Shown in pieces: positions 33,245 to 41,554 of a stretch of DNA of 48,165 nt; positions within the stretch are counted from its first letter, which is position 1; every line of letters starts with the position of its first letter. Made by a program: the position numbers and the translations under genes. Source of the stretch: CAVSUR01 sp052143655 (lineage in GTDB: Bacteria; Actinomycetota; Actinomycetes; Streptosporangiales; Streptosporangiaceae); assembly GCA_052143655.1 (NCBI GenBank), contig JBKQSL010000317.1, forward strand, positions 1-48,165, written 5' to 3'. Under the pieces are notes generated by a model. That model saw only the letters and a list, made by a program, of their open reading frames with translations. It was not told the origin of the DNA and ran no database searches.

Positions 33245-34027
33245 ATGCCCTGGGCTGGACTGCGGCTGGCGACGACGCTGCTCACCGCGCTGCCGCTGCG
33301 CGGGCGCGGCCCCGCGCCGACCCGGCGCACGGCAGCCGCGGCGATGATGTGGGCGCCGGTCATCGGCCTGCTGCTCGGCGCGCTGGCCGCCGCCGTGCTG
33401 GAGGTGGCGGTGCGGCTGGCCGGGCTCGGCCCGCTGGCCGGCGCGGTGCTCGCGGTGGCGGCGCTGGCCGCCGCCACCCGGGCGCTGCACCTGGACGGCC
33501 TGGCTGACCTGGCTGACGGCCTGGGCAGCCGGGCGCCGGCCGCAGCTGCGCTGGCGATCATGCGGCGCTCGGATATCGGGCCGTTCGGCGTGGTCACCCT
33601 GCTGCTCACGGTGCTGGTTCAGGTCACCGCGCTGGCCCGGGCCGCCGCGCTCGGCCGCGGCCCGGCCGCGGTGATCATCGCGGCCGCCGCGGCCCGGCTG
33701 GCCATGACCTGGGCCTGCGCCCGCGGCGGTCCGGCCGCGGGCGGCTCGCGGCTGGGCGTGCTGGTGGCCGGGACGGTGCGGCCGGCCGCGGCGGCCGCGC
33801 TGACCGCCGTGCTGCTGGCTGCGGCGGCACTGGCCGGCGCGGCGGGCCTGGCGCCCGGCCCGGCCGGGCGCTGGCTGCTGCCGGCCGGCGCGGCGGCCGG
33901 GCTGGCGGCCGGCGCGGCGCTGACCCGGCTGGCGGTGCGCCGGCTCGGCGGGATCACCGGCGACGTCCTCGGCGCGGTGGCCGAGATCAGCGCGGCCGCC
34001 TGCCTGCTGGTTACCGCGATCCGCTGA
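33245..34027 (+). CDS. cobS: Adenosylcobinamide-GDP ribazoletransferase
   Basis: The last step of cobalamin assembly joins alpha-ribazole to adenosylcobinamide-GDP at the membrane. The 260-aa protein is very hydrophobic, with at least five membrane segments. It carries the family signatures RALHLDGLADLADGLGS (metal-binding Asp residues), MRRSDIGPFGVVTLLL near residue 100, and RLGGITGDVLGAVAEISAAACLLV at the end. ATG 33245 is the start. Other cob genes are not in the window. The gene end overlaps the converging HIT gene by 17 bases. Confidence 0.9.
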   Translation: MPWAGLRLATTLLTALPLRGRGPAPTRRTAAAAMMWAPVIGLLLGALAAAVLEVAVRLAGLGPLAGAVLAVAALAAATRALHLDGLADLADGLGSRAPAAAALAIMRRSDIGPFGVVTLLLTVLVQVTALARAAALGRGPAAVIIAAAAARLAMTWACARGGPAAGGSRLGVLVAGTVRPAAAAALTAVLLAAAALAGAAGLAPGPAGRWLLPAGAAAGLAAGAALTRLAVRRLGGITGDVLGAVAEISAAACLLVTAIR

Positions 34028-34451
34028 CCGGCGGCGGCTCAGCCAGGGCGTCGCGCAGCCGCGCGGCGTACTGCGCGGCCTCCTCGTCGCCCGCGTACTT
34101 GACCCGCGGCCAGAAGAAGCCGCGCAGCCCGTCTCCCTTGGTCCGCGGCACGACGTGCACGTGCAGGTGCGGGACGCTCTGGCTGACGACGTTGTTCGTG
34201 GCCACGAACGTGCCCTGGGCGCTGAGCGCGGCAGGCATGGCCGCGCTGACCCGCTGCACGGCGGCGAAGAACGGGCCGAGCAGCGGGGCGGGCAGGTCGG
34301 CCAGCGTCACGTAGTGCGCTCGCGGCACCACCAGCACGTGCCCCTTGAACACCGGCCGGGCGTCCAGGAACGCCATCGTGTGCTCGTCGGCGGCCACCTG
34401 GTGGGCGGCGACGGCGCCGCTGGCGATGTTGCAGAACAGGCAGTCGGCCAC
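34011..34451 (-). CDS. HIT-family nucleotide-binding hydrolase
   Basis: A 146-aa histidine-triad protein that binds or cleaves purine nucleotide conjugates. The motif is PHLHVHVV, with His95, His97 and His99. The N-terminal CLFCNIASG and the DEHTMAFLDARPVFKGHVLVVPRAH segment are standard. Two N-terminal Cys (CLFC) and no other zinc ligands are visible. The exact substrate is unknown. It is convergent with cobS. Confidence 0.88.
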   Translation of the reverse strand: MADCLFCNIASGAVAAHQVAADEHTMAFLDARPVFKGHVLVVPRAHYVTLADLPAPLLGPFFAAVQRVSAAMPAALSAQGTFVATNNVVSQSVPHLHVHVVPRTKGDGLRGFFWPRVKYAGDEEAAQYAARLRDALAEPPPVSGSR

Positions 34452-34607
34452 CCAGGCACGGTAGCGCGCCGCCCGCCGGCCCGGCCATCTGGCTGACAGC
34501 CGGCGACCCGGCTGGCCCGGTCCCGGCCGCGGGCGGGCCGGTCAGCCGCGGGAGGGAGCCGGGCCGGCCGCAGGAGGGACGACAGCCCGCCCGGCCGCGC
34601 ATACGCT

Positions 34608-35882
34608 GTGGCCGTGTCTGCCGTCTATGCCTGGCTGAGCCGTCACCCCAAGCTGGTCGACGGCGTGCTCGCGCTGCTGCTGCTGCTGCCGGGATCGGGC
34701 CTGGTGCTGAACCCCGTGCTGCGCTGGCTCGCGGCAGCCCTGCTGGTCGTGCCGGTCGTGTTCCGCCGCAAGTACCCGGTCGCGGCCTTCGCGGTGGCGG
34801 TGTCAGCGGGCGCGCTGCAGGTCGCGGCCGGCATCGGCCCCTACGGCTCGGACCTGGTGATCGTCGTCCTGCTCTACACCCTCGCGGCCTACCGGCCGCG
34901 CCGTATCTCGGTAGCCGGCCTGATGATCTGCCTGCTGGGCTCGGTGCTCGCGATCGCGCGGTACGGCGCCCTGCTGCAGATCGGACTGCCGCAGCGGATC
35001 TTCGTCGGCGGGATCATGTTCGGCGGATCGTCGCTGGTCGCCTGGGTGCTCGGCGACTCGATGCGGCACCGCCGCGGCTACTACCTCGCGCTGGAGGACC
35101 GCGCGAGGCGGCTGGAGGCCGAGCGGGACGCCCAGGCCAAGGTGGCCGCCGCGGCGGAGCGGGCCCGGATCGCCCGCGAGCTGCACGACGTCATCGCGCA
35201 CAACGTCAGCGTGATGGTGGTGCAGGCGGACGGCGCCCGGTACGTGCTGCGGGCCGACCCGGACCGGGCCGAGGCGGCCGTCGCCGCGGTGTCCCAGACC
35301 GGACGGCAGGCGCTGGCGGAGATGCGCCGGCTGCTCGGCGTGCTGCGGTCCGGTGACCAGGGCGCTGATCTGGCCCCGGTGCCCGGCCTGGACCAGCTGC
35401 GTGAGCTGCTGGACCAGGCGCGCAGCGCCGGCCTTTCGGTCGGCTTCACGCTGGAGGGCGTCCCGCGGCCGCTGCCGACCGGCGCCGAGCTGGCCGCCTA
35501 CCGGGTGGTGCAGGAGTCGCTCACCAATACCCGCAAGCACGGCGGCCTGGCCGCGGCAGCCCAGGTGACGCTGCGCTACCAGGCCGAGGCCCTGACCGTG
35601 CAGGTCGCCGACGACGGCCTCGGCGCTGCCGCGGTCTCGGACGGAGCCGGCCACGGCCTGACCGGGATGCGCGAGCGGATCGCGATGTACGGCGGCACGG
35701 TGGAGGCCGGGCCGCTGCCCGGGGGCGGCTACCGGGTGACGGCCCGGCTGCCGTGCCCGGCGGTGCCGGGCGGGCCGGCTCCCGTCCCGGCACGCGCCCC
35801 GGCCGACGCCCGGATTCCGGGCGCCCGTCCGGCCGGCGCTGTGGCGGCCGGGCGGCCGGGACGGCTGGACGGTGCCGCGTGA
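34608..35882 (+). CDS. Sensor histidine kinase, HisKA_3 type (DesK/LiaS-like)
   Basis: A 424-aa membrane sensor. Four or five membrane helices fill residues 1-150. They are followed by a coiled-coil and the HisKA_3 dimerisation box ERARIARELHDVIAHNVSVMVVQADG (phosphorylated His193), then the ATP-binding domain with VVQESLTNTRKHGG (N box), VADDGLG (G1) and GHGLTGMRERIAMYGG (G2). The C-terminal 45 residues are a Pro/Ala tail. It has no extracellular sensor loop of size. GTG 34608 or 34614 fits. It is coupled to the response regulator by a GTGA overlap. Confidence 0.9.
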   Translation: MAVSAVYAWLSRHPKLVDGVLALLLLLPGSGLVLNPVLRWLAAALLVVPVVFRRKYPVAAFAVAVSAGALQVAAGIGPYGSDLVIVVLLYTLAAYRPRRISVAGLMICLLGSVLAIARYGALLQIGLPQRIFVGGIMFGGSSLVAWVLGDSMRHRRGYYLALEDRARRLEAERDAQAKVAAAAERARIARELHDVIAHNVSVMVVQADGARYVLRADPDRAEAAVAAVSQTGRQALAEMRRLLGVLRSGDQGADLAPVPGLDQLRELLDQARSAGLSVGFTLEGVPRPLPTGAELAAYRVVQESLTNTRKHGGLAAAAQVTLRYQAEALTVQVADDGLGAAAVSDGAGHGLTGMRERIAMYGGTVEAGPLPGGGYRVTARLPCPAVPGGPAPVPARAPADARIPGARPAGAVAAGRPGRLDGAA

Positions 35883-36547
35883 GCATCCGCATCGCGCTGG
35901 TCGACGACCAGGAGCTGGTCCGCGCCGGGTTCCGGATGGTGCTGGACGCGCAGGATGACATGAGCGTGGTCGGCGAGGCCGCCGACGGGGTGGCCGCGGT
36001 GGAGCTGGCCCGGCGCCGGGCCGCGGACGTCATGGTGATGGATGCCCGGATGCCGCGGCTGGACGGGGTGGCGGCCACCCGGCAGATCCGCCAGGCCGGA
36101 GACCGGCCGCGGATCCTCATGCTCACCACCTTCGACCTGGACGAGTACGCGTTCGCCGCGCTGAAGGCCGGGGCCAGCGGCTTCCTGCTCAAGGACGTGC
36201 CACCGGAGGAGCTGCTGTTCGCCATCCGGGCCGTGCACTCGGGTGACGCGGTCGTGGCGCCGTCGACTACGCGGCGGCTGATCGACCAGTTCGCCCCGCT
36301 GCTGCCGGCCGGCGCCGCGGGCCCGCCGCCGGAGCTGGCCGGGCTGACCGACCGGGAGCGCGAGGTACTGGCCCAGGTCGCGCAGGGGCTGTCGAACACC
36401 GAGATCGCCCAGCGGCTGTTCGTCTCCGAGGCGACGGTCAAGACGCATGTCGGCCGGATCCTGGCCAAGCTGGGCCTGCGCGACCGCGTGCAGGCCGTCG
36501 TCTTCGCCTACGAGCACGGGCTGGTGCGCGCCCGCGGTCCGCTGTGA
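35879..36547 (+). CDS. NarL/LuxR-type response regulator
   Basis: A 222-aa two-component transcription factor, partner of the kinase just upstream. The receiver domain has ALVDDQE (Asp9/10), VMVMDARMPRLDG (phosphorylated Asp55), and ILMLTTFDLDEY (Thr), with ASGFLLKDV (Lys). The HTH is LTDREREVLAQVAQGLSNTEIAQRLFVSEATVKTHVGRILAKLGLRDRVQAV (about residues 158-207, in the standard order). GTG 35879 overlaps the kinase stop. Target genes are not evident; the ChrB-like gene lies 69 bases downstream on the same strand. Confidence 0.93.
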   Translation: MSIRIALVDDQELVRAGFRMVLDAQDDMSVVGEAADGVAAVELARRRAADVMVMDARMPRLDGVAATRQIRQAGDRPRILMLTTFDLDEYAFAALKAGASGFLLKDVPPEELLFAIRAVHSGDAVVAPSTTRRLIDQFAPLLPAGAAGPPPELAGLTDREREVLAQVAQGLSNTEIAQRLFVSEATVKTHVGRILAKLGLRDRVQAVVFAYEHGLVRARGPL

Positions 36548-36616
36548 CCGGCCGCGGCCCGGCACGTGCCGCCGGTGATCGGTAACACCGGCCGCTAAGG
36601 CTGCGAGAATGGCCGC

Positions 36617-37171
36617 GTGCCGGATACCGACGACGGCCTGCCGCGCGGCTGGCTGCTGCTGATCTACCGGGTGCCGTCCGAGCCGACCCGGCTGCGCGCC
36701 TCGGTCTGGCGCAGGATCAAGAGCCTGGGCGCCATCTACCTGCAGAGCTCGACCGCCGCGCTGCCGGCCAGCACGGCCGCCGAGCACGCGCTGCGCAAGC
36801 TGCGCAGCGAGATCCTGGCCATGTCCGGCACGGCGGCGCTGCTGTCCTGCGAGGTGCTGGCCGGCGAGCAGGAAGTCCGGGCCGCGTTCCAGGCCGCCCG
36901 CAACGACGAGTACGAGGAAATCGTCGACAAGTGCGAGGACTTCCTGGGCCAGGTGCGCAAGGAGTACGAGGCCAGCCATTTCACCTACGCCGAGCTGGAG
37001 GAGAACGAGGTCGACCTGGTGAAGCTGCGCAACTGGCTGGCCAGGGTGCGCGAGCGCGACGTCTTCGGCGCGGACGGCCTCGCCCCGGCCGAGCAGGCCC
37101 TCGGCCGGTGCGAGGAGTCCCTGGAGGCCTACGCGGCCCGGGTGTACGCCGAGGAGGAGGCAAGCCACTGA
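36617..37171 (+). CDS. ChrB N-terminal-domain protein
   Basis: A 184-aa soluble protein matching the N-terminal domain of chromate-resistance protein ChrB: RGWLLLIYRVPSEPTRLRASVWRRIKSLGAIYLQSSTAALP at the N-terminus (in blocks WLLLIYRVPSEP and VWRRIKSLGAIYLQ), then LRSEILAMSGTAALL and a helical tail. ChrB proteins are PaaX-like regulators that sense chromate in chrBA operons. No chrA transporter is present; the neighbours are the COG4280 membrane protein and its small partner, on the opposite strand and converging. A metal-related role is inferred. GTG 36617 is the start. Confidence 0.75.
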   Translation: MPDTDDGLPRGWLLLIYRVPSEPTRLRASVWRRIKSLGAIYLQSSTAALPASTAAEHALRKLRSEILAMSGTAALLSCEVLAGEQEVRAAFQAARNDEYEEIVDKCEDFLGQVRKEYEASHFTYAELEENEVDLVKLRNWLARVRERDVFGADGLAPAEQALGRCEESLEAYAARVYAEEEASH

Positions 37172-37202
37172 CCGCTGCGCCCGGCCAGCAGCCCGCGGCT
37201 GG

Positions 37203-37406
37203 TCAGCGGCTCCGGACGGCCCGCCACAGGCTGGCCGGCAGCAGCACGGCCAGCAGCACCGGCAGCAGCCACCAGGCGGCCACGGCGTGCTGGCTGAGCA
37301 GGTAGGTCAGTGCCAGGCCGACGACCACGCCGACCGCGACGAGCCAGTCGTCGCCGATGACGAAGTCGTAGACGCCGGCCCCGAAGGCCGGTAGCCGGGT
37401 GCCCAT
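37203..37406 (-). CDS. Small two-helix membrane protein
   Basis: A 67-aa protein with two predicted membrane segments (about residues 20-38 and 44-61) joined by a short turn. It starts one base after the stop of the upstream COG4280 gene, so the pair is translationally coupled. No family is recognised. It is probably a partner subunit or accessory of the COG4280 transporter-like protein. Confidence 0.7.
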   Translation of the reverse strand: MGTRLPAFGAGVYDFVIGDDWLVAVGVVVGLALTYLLSQHAVAAWWLLPVLLAVLLPASLWRAVRSR

Positions 37407-37407
37407 C

Positions 37408-38193
37408 TCAGGCCACCTTCTGCCCGGCGACGGCGGGCGCCGGCGGCCCGCCGGTGCCCGCCGCGGACCGGCGCAGGACCGCCACCAGCCCGAGCCCGAA
37501 CAGCGCGATCGCCGGGATGAGCACCAGCAGGGCGGCGTCGGAGCCGGGCCAGTGCGCGCCCGCCCCCTCGCCGCCCCAGAACGTGCCGAAGGCGGTCAGC
37601 ATGATGCCGACGACGAACTTCATCGTGTTCTCCGGCACCCGGGCGAGCGGCGCGCGCACCGCCAGGCCGACCGCGGCGACCAGGATCACCGCGCAGCCGG
37701 CTGCGATCGCCGCCAGGCCGACAGCGTGCTGGTTGGTGCCGAAGGTCAGCACGATGAACACCACCTCCAGCCCTTCCAGCAGCACACCCTTGAACGACAG
37801 CGTGAAGCCGAACCAGTCCGGCACCAGCCGGGCGCCGCGCCGGGGCGCTGCCGCCGCGGCGGCTACCTGCTCGGCGTAGATCTTGTCCTCGTCGTGCAGC
37901 GACTTCAGCCCGCTGGCCCGCAGGACCGCCTTGCGCAGCCACTGCAGCCCGAAGATCAGCAGCAGCGCGCCGACGACCAGCCGCAGCCCGCGAAGCGGGA
38001 TCGCCGACACGGCCGGGCCGAGCACGGCCACGATCACAGCGAGCACGGCGAGGGCGGCGGCTATGCCGGTCCCGGCCGACCGCCAGTCCCGGCTGGTGCC
38101 GGCGGCCAGCACGATCGTCGTCGCCTCCACGGCCTCGACCACGCAGGCCAGGAATACCGCGAGGAACAGCGCTCCTGTTCCGGCTCCCACCAC
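37408..38193 (-). CDS. COG4280-type membrane protein, predicted cation transporter
   Basis: A 261-aa integral membrane protein with six or seven helices. Two ExxE motifs lie in opposite halves: VVEAVEATTIVLAAG (Glu20 and Glu23) and VLLEGLEVVFIVLTFG (Glu140 and Glu143). This pseudo-symmetry resembles the UPF0016/GDT1 and FTR1 ion-transporter groups. Paired ExxE is what one would expect for divalent-cation or iron transport; the ion is not identified. GTG 38193 is preceded by GAGGAGG. The gene leads a two-gene unit with the small membrane protein. The ChrB-like regulator faces it. Confidence 0.7.
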   Translation of the reverse strand: MVGAGTGALFLAVFLACVVEAVEATTIVLAAGTSRDWRSAGTGIAAALAVLAVIVAVLGPAVSAIPLRGLRLVVGALLLIFGLQWLRKAVLRASGLKSLHDEDKIYAEQVAAAAAAPRRGARLVPDWFGFTLSFKGVLLEGLEVVFIVLTFGTNQHAVGLAAIAAGCAVILVAAVGLAVRAPLARVPENTMKFVVGIMLTAFGTFWGGEGAGAHWPGSDAALLVLIPAIALFGLGLVAVLRRSAAGTGGPPAPAVAGQKVA

Positions 38194-38200
38194 GCCTCCT

Positions 38201-38226
38201 CAGTGCTGTCCGACAGTGCTGTCCGA
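38201..38226. repeat. Tandem 13-base repeat with TGTCCGACA palindrome
   Basis: The unit CAGTGCTGTCCGA occurs twice without a gap (38201-38213 and 38214-38226). The join creates TGTC-C-GACA (38207-38215), a near-perfect dyad. It lies directly at the ribosome site of the COG4280 gene, a good place for a repressor. Confidence 0.7.
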
Positions 38227-38253
38227 CGGGGGAAGTGCCCGGGCTATTACCGA

Positions 38254-38276
38254 GTTAGGCACAGGTTAATTCTAAC
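38254..38276 (-). promoter_or_regulatory. Dyad with -10-like element upstream of COG4280
   Basis: GTTA-N4-TAAC (38265-38276) and the wider GTTAG-N13-CTAAC (38254-38276) overlap TAGAAT on the minus strand (38274-38269), a likely -10. The half-sites resemble DtxR/IdeR/MntR-type boxes but the spacing differs. The gene it would control encodes a transporter-like protein. Confidence 0.4.
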
Positions 38277-38498
38277 GGCTGTCATGAACGAAACATGACT
38301 GCTGTTCGACCCGGGCGGCTGCCACGTCTTCGCGGCGGACGGCGCCGGGCGCGACCAGGCCACCCGAAGCTCGCCCGGCCGGGCCTGCGAGCGGGCTGGC
38401 CCGTGGCCGCCCCGGTGCTGGCCGCGGCCCGGCCGGGTGCCGGGCATGCGGCCAGCGCCCCGCATCGGCGCGCGCGGCCAGGCACTAGGCTTCAGACC

Positions 38499-40013
38499 GT
38501 GACAGTCACCCTCGAGAGCAGCCAGGCACCGGTATCCGACGTAACGGCAGACGCGATCATCATCGGGGTGGCGCGCGGGCCAGACGGACCGGAGCCCGCC
38601 CCCGGCGCTGAGGACGTCAACCGGGCCCTCGGCGGCGGCCTCGCCGGTACGCTCGCCGCACTCGGCGCGACCGGCCGGGCCGGCGAGGTGACCAAGATCG
38701 CCTCCGGCGGGCAGCTCAGCATCCCGCTCGTCGTCGCCGTCGGCATCGGCCCGGCGGACGGCCCGGCCGCCGACGCCGAGACGCTGCGCCAGGCGGCCGG
38801 CACGGGCGTCCGCTCCCTACTGCGCGGCCAGCCCCGGCGGATCGCCCTGGCCCTGCCGGCCAGGGATCCCGCCGAGGCGGAGGCGGTCGCGCTCGGCGCC
38901 CTGCTCGGCGGCTACGTGTTCGGCCGGTACCGCACCGGCTACCGGGACCAGGCCGACGGGCTGCACGCCCCGGCCGGGCTGACGCTGCTGACCGCCGATC
39001 CCGGCGGCGCCGCCGCGGCGCGGCGGGCGCAGATCCTGGCCGATGCCGTGACCCTGGTCCGGGACCTGGTCAACACCAGCCCGGCGCACCTGTACCCGGA
39101 GACCTTCGCCGCCGAGGCTGAGCGCGTCGCGCGGGACGCCGGCCTGCAGGTCGAGGTAACCGACGACAAGGCCCTGGCCGACGAAGGCTACGGCGGCATC
39201 ACCGGGGTCGGCCAGGGGTCGGTGCACCCGCCCCGGCTGGTCCGGCTCGCCTACACCAGCCCCGCGGCCACTGCCACCGTCGTGCTGGTGGGCAAGGGCA
39301 TCACGTTCGACTCCGGCGGACTGTCGCTCAAGCCGCCGAAGTCGATGGAGACGATGAAGAGCGACATGGGCGGGGCCGCGGCCGTGCTCGCCGCGCTGCA
39401 GGCCATCGCCGCCCTCCGGCCGGAGGTCAACGTGGTCGGCTACCTGCCGCTGGCGGAGAACATGCCCGGCGGCCGCGCGCAGCGCCCGTCGGACGTGATC
39501 ACGATCTACGGCGGCAAGACCGTCGAGGTGCTGAACACCGACGCCGAGGGCCGGCTGGTGATGGCCGACGCACTGTCCCGGGGCGCCGCCGACGACCCGG
39601 CGCTGATGATCGACGTGGCGACGCTGACCGGCGCGCAGCTGGTGGCGCTCGGCCCGCGGATCTTCGGCGTGATGGCCAACGACGACGCGGTCCGGGACTC
39701 GGTCGTGGCTGCCGCCCGGCGCGCGGGCGAGGCCGCCTGGCCGATGCCGCTGCCCGAGGAACTGCGCAAGGGCCTGGACTCAGCCGTCGCCGACGTGGCG
39801 AACGTGGCCGGGGACCGGAACGGCGGCATGCTGGTGGCCGGGCTGTTCCTGCGGGAATTCGTCCCGGCCGGGACGCGCTGGGCTCACCTGGACATCGCCG
39901 GCCCCTCCTTCCATGAGGGCGAGCCCTACGGGTACACGGCCGCGGGCGGAACAGGCGCAGCCGTGCGGACGCTGGTGCAGGTAGCGCTGGACGTCGCCGA
40001 CGGCCGGCGGTAA
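38499..40013 (+). CDS. pepA: Leucyl aminopeptidase, M17 family
   Basis: A 504-aa cytoplasmic metallopeptidase releasing N-terminal residues. The C-terminal catalytic domain holds VGKGITFDSGGLSLKP (metal-binding Lys and Asp), MKSDMGGAAAVLAAL (Asp), PLAENMPGGRAQRPSDV and NTDAEGRLVMADAL (Asp/Glu and Arg). The N-terminal 170 residues are the oligomerisation domain. GTG 38499 is preferred, since relatives start near VTLESSQ; the frame is open to 38295. It precedes lpd by 81 bases in the same order as in Streptomyces. Confidence 0.92.
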   Translation: MTVTLESSQAPVSDVTADAIIIGVARGPDGPEPAPGAEDVNRALGGGLAGTLAALGATGRAGEVTKIASGGQLSIPLVVAVGIGPADGPAADAETLRQAAGTGVRSLLRGQPRRIALALPARDPAEAEAVALGALLGGYVFGRYRTGYRDQADGLHAPAGLTLLTADPGGAAAARRAQILADAVTLVRDLVNTSPAHLYPETFAAEAERVARDAGLQVEVTDDKALADEGYGGITGVGQGSVHPPRLVRLAYTSPAATATVVLVGKGITFDSGGLSLKPPKSMETMKSDMGGAAAVLAALQAIAALRPEVNVVGYLPLAENMPGGRAQRPSDVITIYGGKTVEVLNTDAEGRLVMADALSRGAADDPALMIDVATLTGAQLVALGPRIFGVMANDDAVRDSVVAAARRAGEAAWPMPLPEELRKGLDSAVADVANVAGDRNGGMLVAGLFLREFVPAGTRWAHLDIAGPSFHEGEPYGYTAAGGTGAAVRTLVQVALDVADGRR

Positions 40014-40094
40014 GAGCGGGAAGACTACGAGAGCACAGGGGCAGCCCGGTCGCTGACCGCCGGCCGCCCCGGCAGCGGAAGAAGGGGCAGTTCT

Positions 40095-41471
40095 GTGACT
40101 GACGGCGACTACGACATCGTCATACTCGGCGGCGGCAGCGGCGGCTACGCCTGCGCGCTGCGCGCGGCCGAGCTGGGCAAGCGGGTCGCACTCATCGAGC
40201 GGGACAAGGTGGGCGGCACCTGCCTGCACCGCGGCTGCATCCCGACCAAGGCGCTGCTGCACGCGGCCGAGATCGCCGACCACGCCAAGGACGGCGCCGT
40301 CTTCGGGGTGCGCACCAGCTTCGACGGCGTCGACATGCCCGGGGTCAACGCCTACAAGGACAAGGTGGTCACCCGGCTGTGGAAGGGCCTGACCGGCCTG
40401 ATCGCCAGCCGCCACATCGACGTCATCGAGGGCGAGGGCCGGCTGGAGTCGCCGACCAGCGTCCGGGTCGGCGACTCGGTCATCAGCGGCGCCCACGTGG
40501 TGCTGGCCACCGGATCGCAGGCGCGCAGCCTTCCCGGGCTGCAGATCGACGGCCAGCGGGTCATCACCAGCGACCACGCGCTGGCGCTGGACCGGGTCCC
40601 GGCCTCGGCGGTGATCCTCGGCGGCGGCGTGATCGGCGTCGAGTTCGCCAGCGTGTGGCGCTCGTTCGGGGCCGAGGTCACGATCGTGGAGATGCTGCCG
40701 CACCTGCTGCCGCCCGAGGAGGAGTCCAGCTCCAAGCTGATTGAGCGGGCGTTCCGCCGCCGCGGCATCGGCTACAAGCTCGGCGCCAGGTTCGAGGCAG
40801 TCAAGGAGACCGACTCCGGGGTCACGGTGACGCTGGAGGGCGGCACCGCCATCGACGCGGAACTGCTGCTGGTGGCCGTCGGCCGCGGGCCGGTCTCCGC
40901 CGGGCTCGGGTACTCCGAAGCCGGCGTGCAGGTCGACCGCGGCTTCGTGCTGGTCGACGAGTACTGCCAGACCAGCGTCCCGACGATCTCCGCGGTCGGC
41001 GACCTGACCCCGGGCCTGCAGCTGGCCCACGTGGGCTTCGCCGAGGGCATCCTGGTGGCCGAGCGCCTGGCCGGGCTGCGCGTCACGCCGATCGACTACG
41101 ACGGCGTGCCCCGGGTGACCTACTCCGACCCCGAGGTCGCCTCCGTCGGCATCACCTCGGCGACCGCCGCGGCTCGCGGGATCGAGACCGCCGAGGTCAC
41201 CTACGACCTGGCCGGCAACGGCAAGAGCCAGATCCTGCAGACGCAGGGCGCGGCGAAGGTCATCGCCGTCGCCGGCGGCGGCCCGGTGCTCGGCGTGCAC
41301 CTGGTCGGGGCGCGAGCCGGCGAGCTGATCGCGGAGGGGCAGCTGATCTACAACTGGGAGGCCGTCCCGGCGGATGTGGCCCAGCTGATTCACCCGCACC
41401 CGACCCAGTCCGAGGCCATCGGCGAGGCGCACCTGGCCCTGGCCGGCAAGCCACTCCACTTCCACTCATGA
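40095..41471 (+). CDS. lpdA: Dihydrolipoyl dehydrogenase (E3)
   Basis: The FAD enzyme reoxidises dihydrolipoyl-E2 using NAD. The 458-aa protein has the FAD motif VILGGGSGGYACALRAAELG (blocks GGGSGG), the redox pair GGTCLHRGC (Cys43 and Cys48), the NAD motif ILGGGVIGVEFASVWRSFG, TISAVGDLTPGLQLAH (second FAD site), and the C-terminal HPHPTQSEAIGE with the catalytic His-Glu. GTG 40095 is preceded by GAAGAAGGGG. It is 83 bases upstream of sucB, in the order used by actinobacterial 2-oxoglutarate or pyruvate dehydrogenase complexes. Confidence 0.95.
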   Translation: MTDGDYDIVILGGGSGGYACALRAAELGKRVALIERDKVGGTCLHRGCIPTKALLHAAEIADHAKDGAVFGVRTSFDGVDMPGVNAYKDKVVTRLWKGLTGLIASRHIDVIEGEGRLESPTSVRVGDSVISGAHVVLATGSQARSLPGLQIDGQRVITSDHALALDRVPASAVILGGGVIGVEFASVWRSFGAEVTIVEMLPHLLPPEEESSSKLIERAFRRRGIGYKLGARFEAVKETDSGVTVTLEGGTAIDAELLLVAVGRGPVSAGLGYSEAGVQVDRGFVLVDEYCQTSVPTISAVGDLTPGLQLAHVGFAEGILVAERLAGLRVTPIDYDGVPRVTYSDPEVASVGITSATAAARGIETAEVTYDLAGNGKSQILQTQGAAKVIAVAGGGPVLGVHLVGARAGELIAEGQLIYNWEAVPADVAQLIHPHPTQSEAIGEAHLALAGKPLHFHS

Positions 41472-41554
41472 CCGTCAGCCCGGCCCCCAGCCCGCGGTAG
41501 CTCCGGTCCCCGTTCCCTGCCGCAGGCCGATTCAACGAAGGAGCAGACCACGCC

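Larger units (their letters stand above)
38194..38498. other. Intergenic region between COG4280 and pepA
   Basis: The 305-base gap contains a 13-base tandem repeat (38201-38226), a dyad with -10-like element (38254-38276), and the leader of pepA. The pepA frame is open upstream to 38295, but that stretch is basic low-complexity and unlike PepA. Confidence 0.5.
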
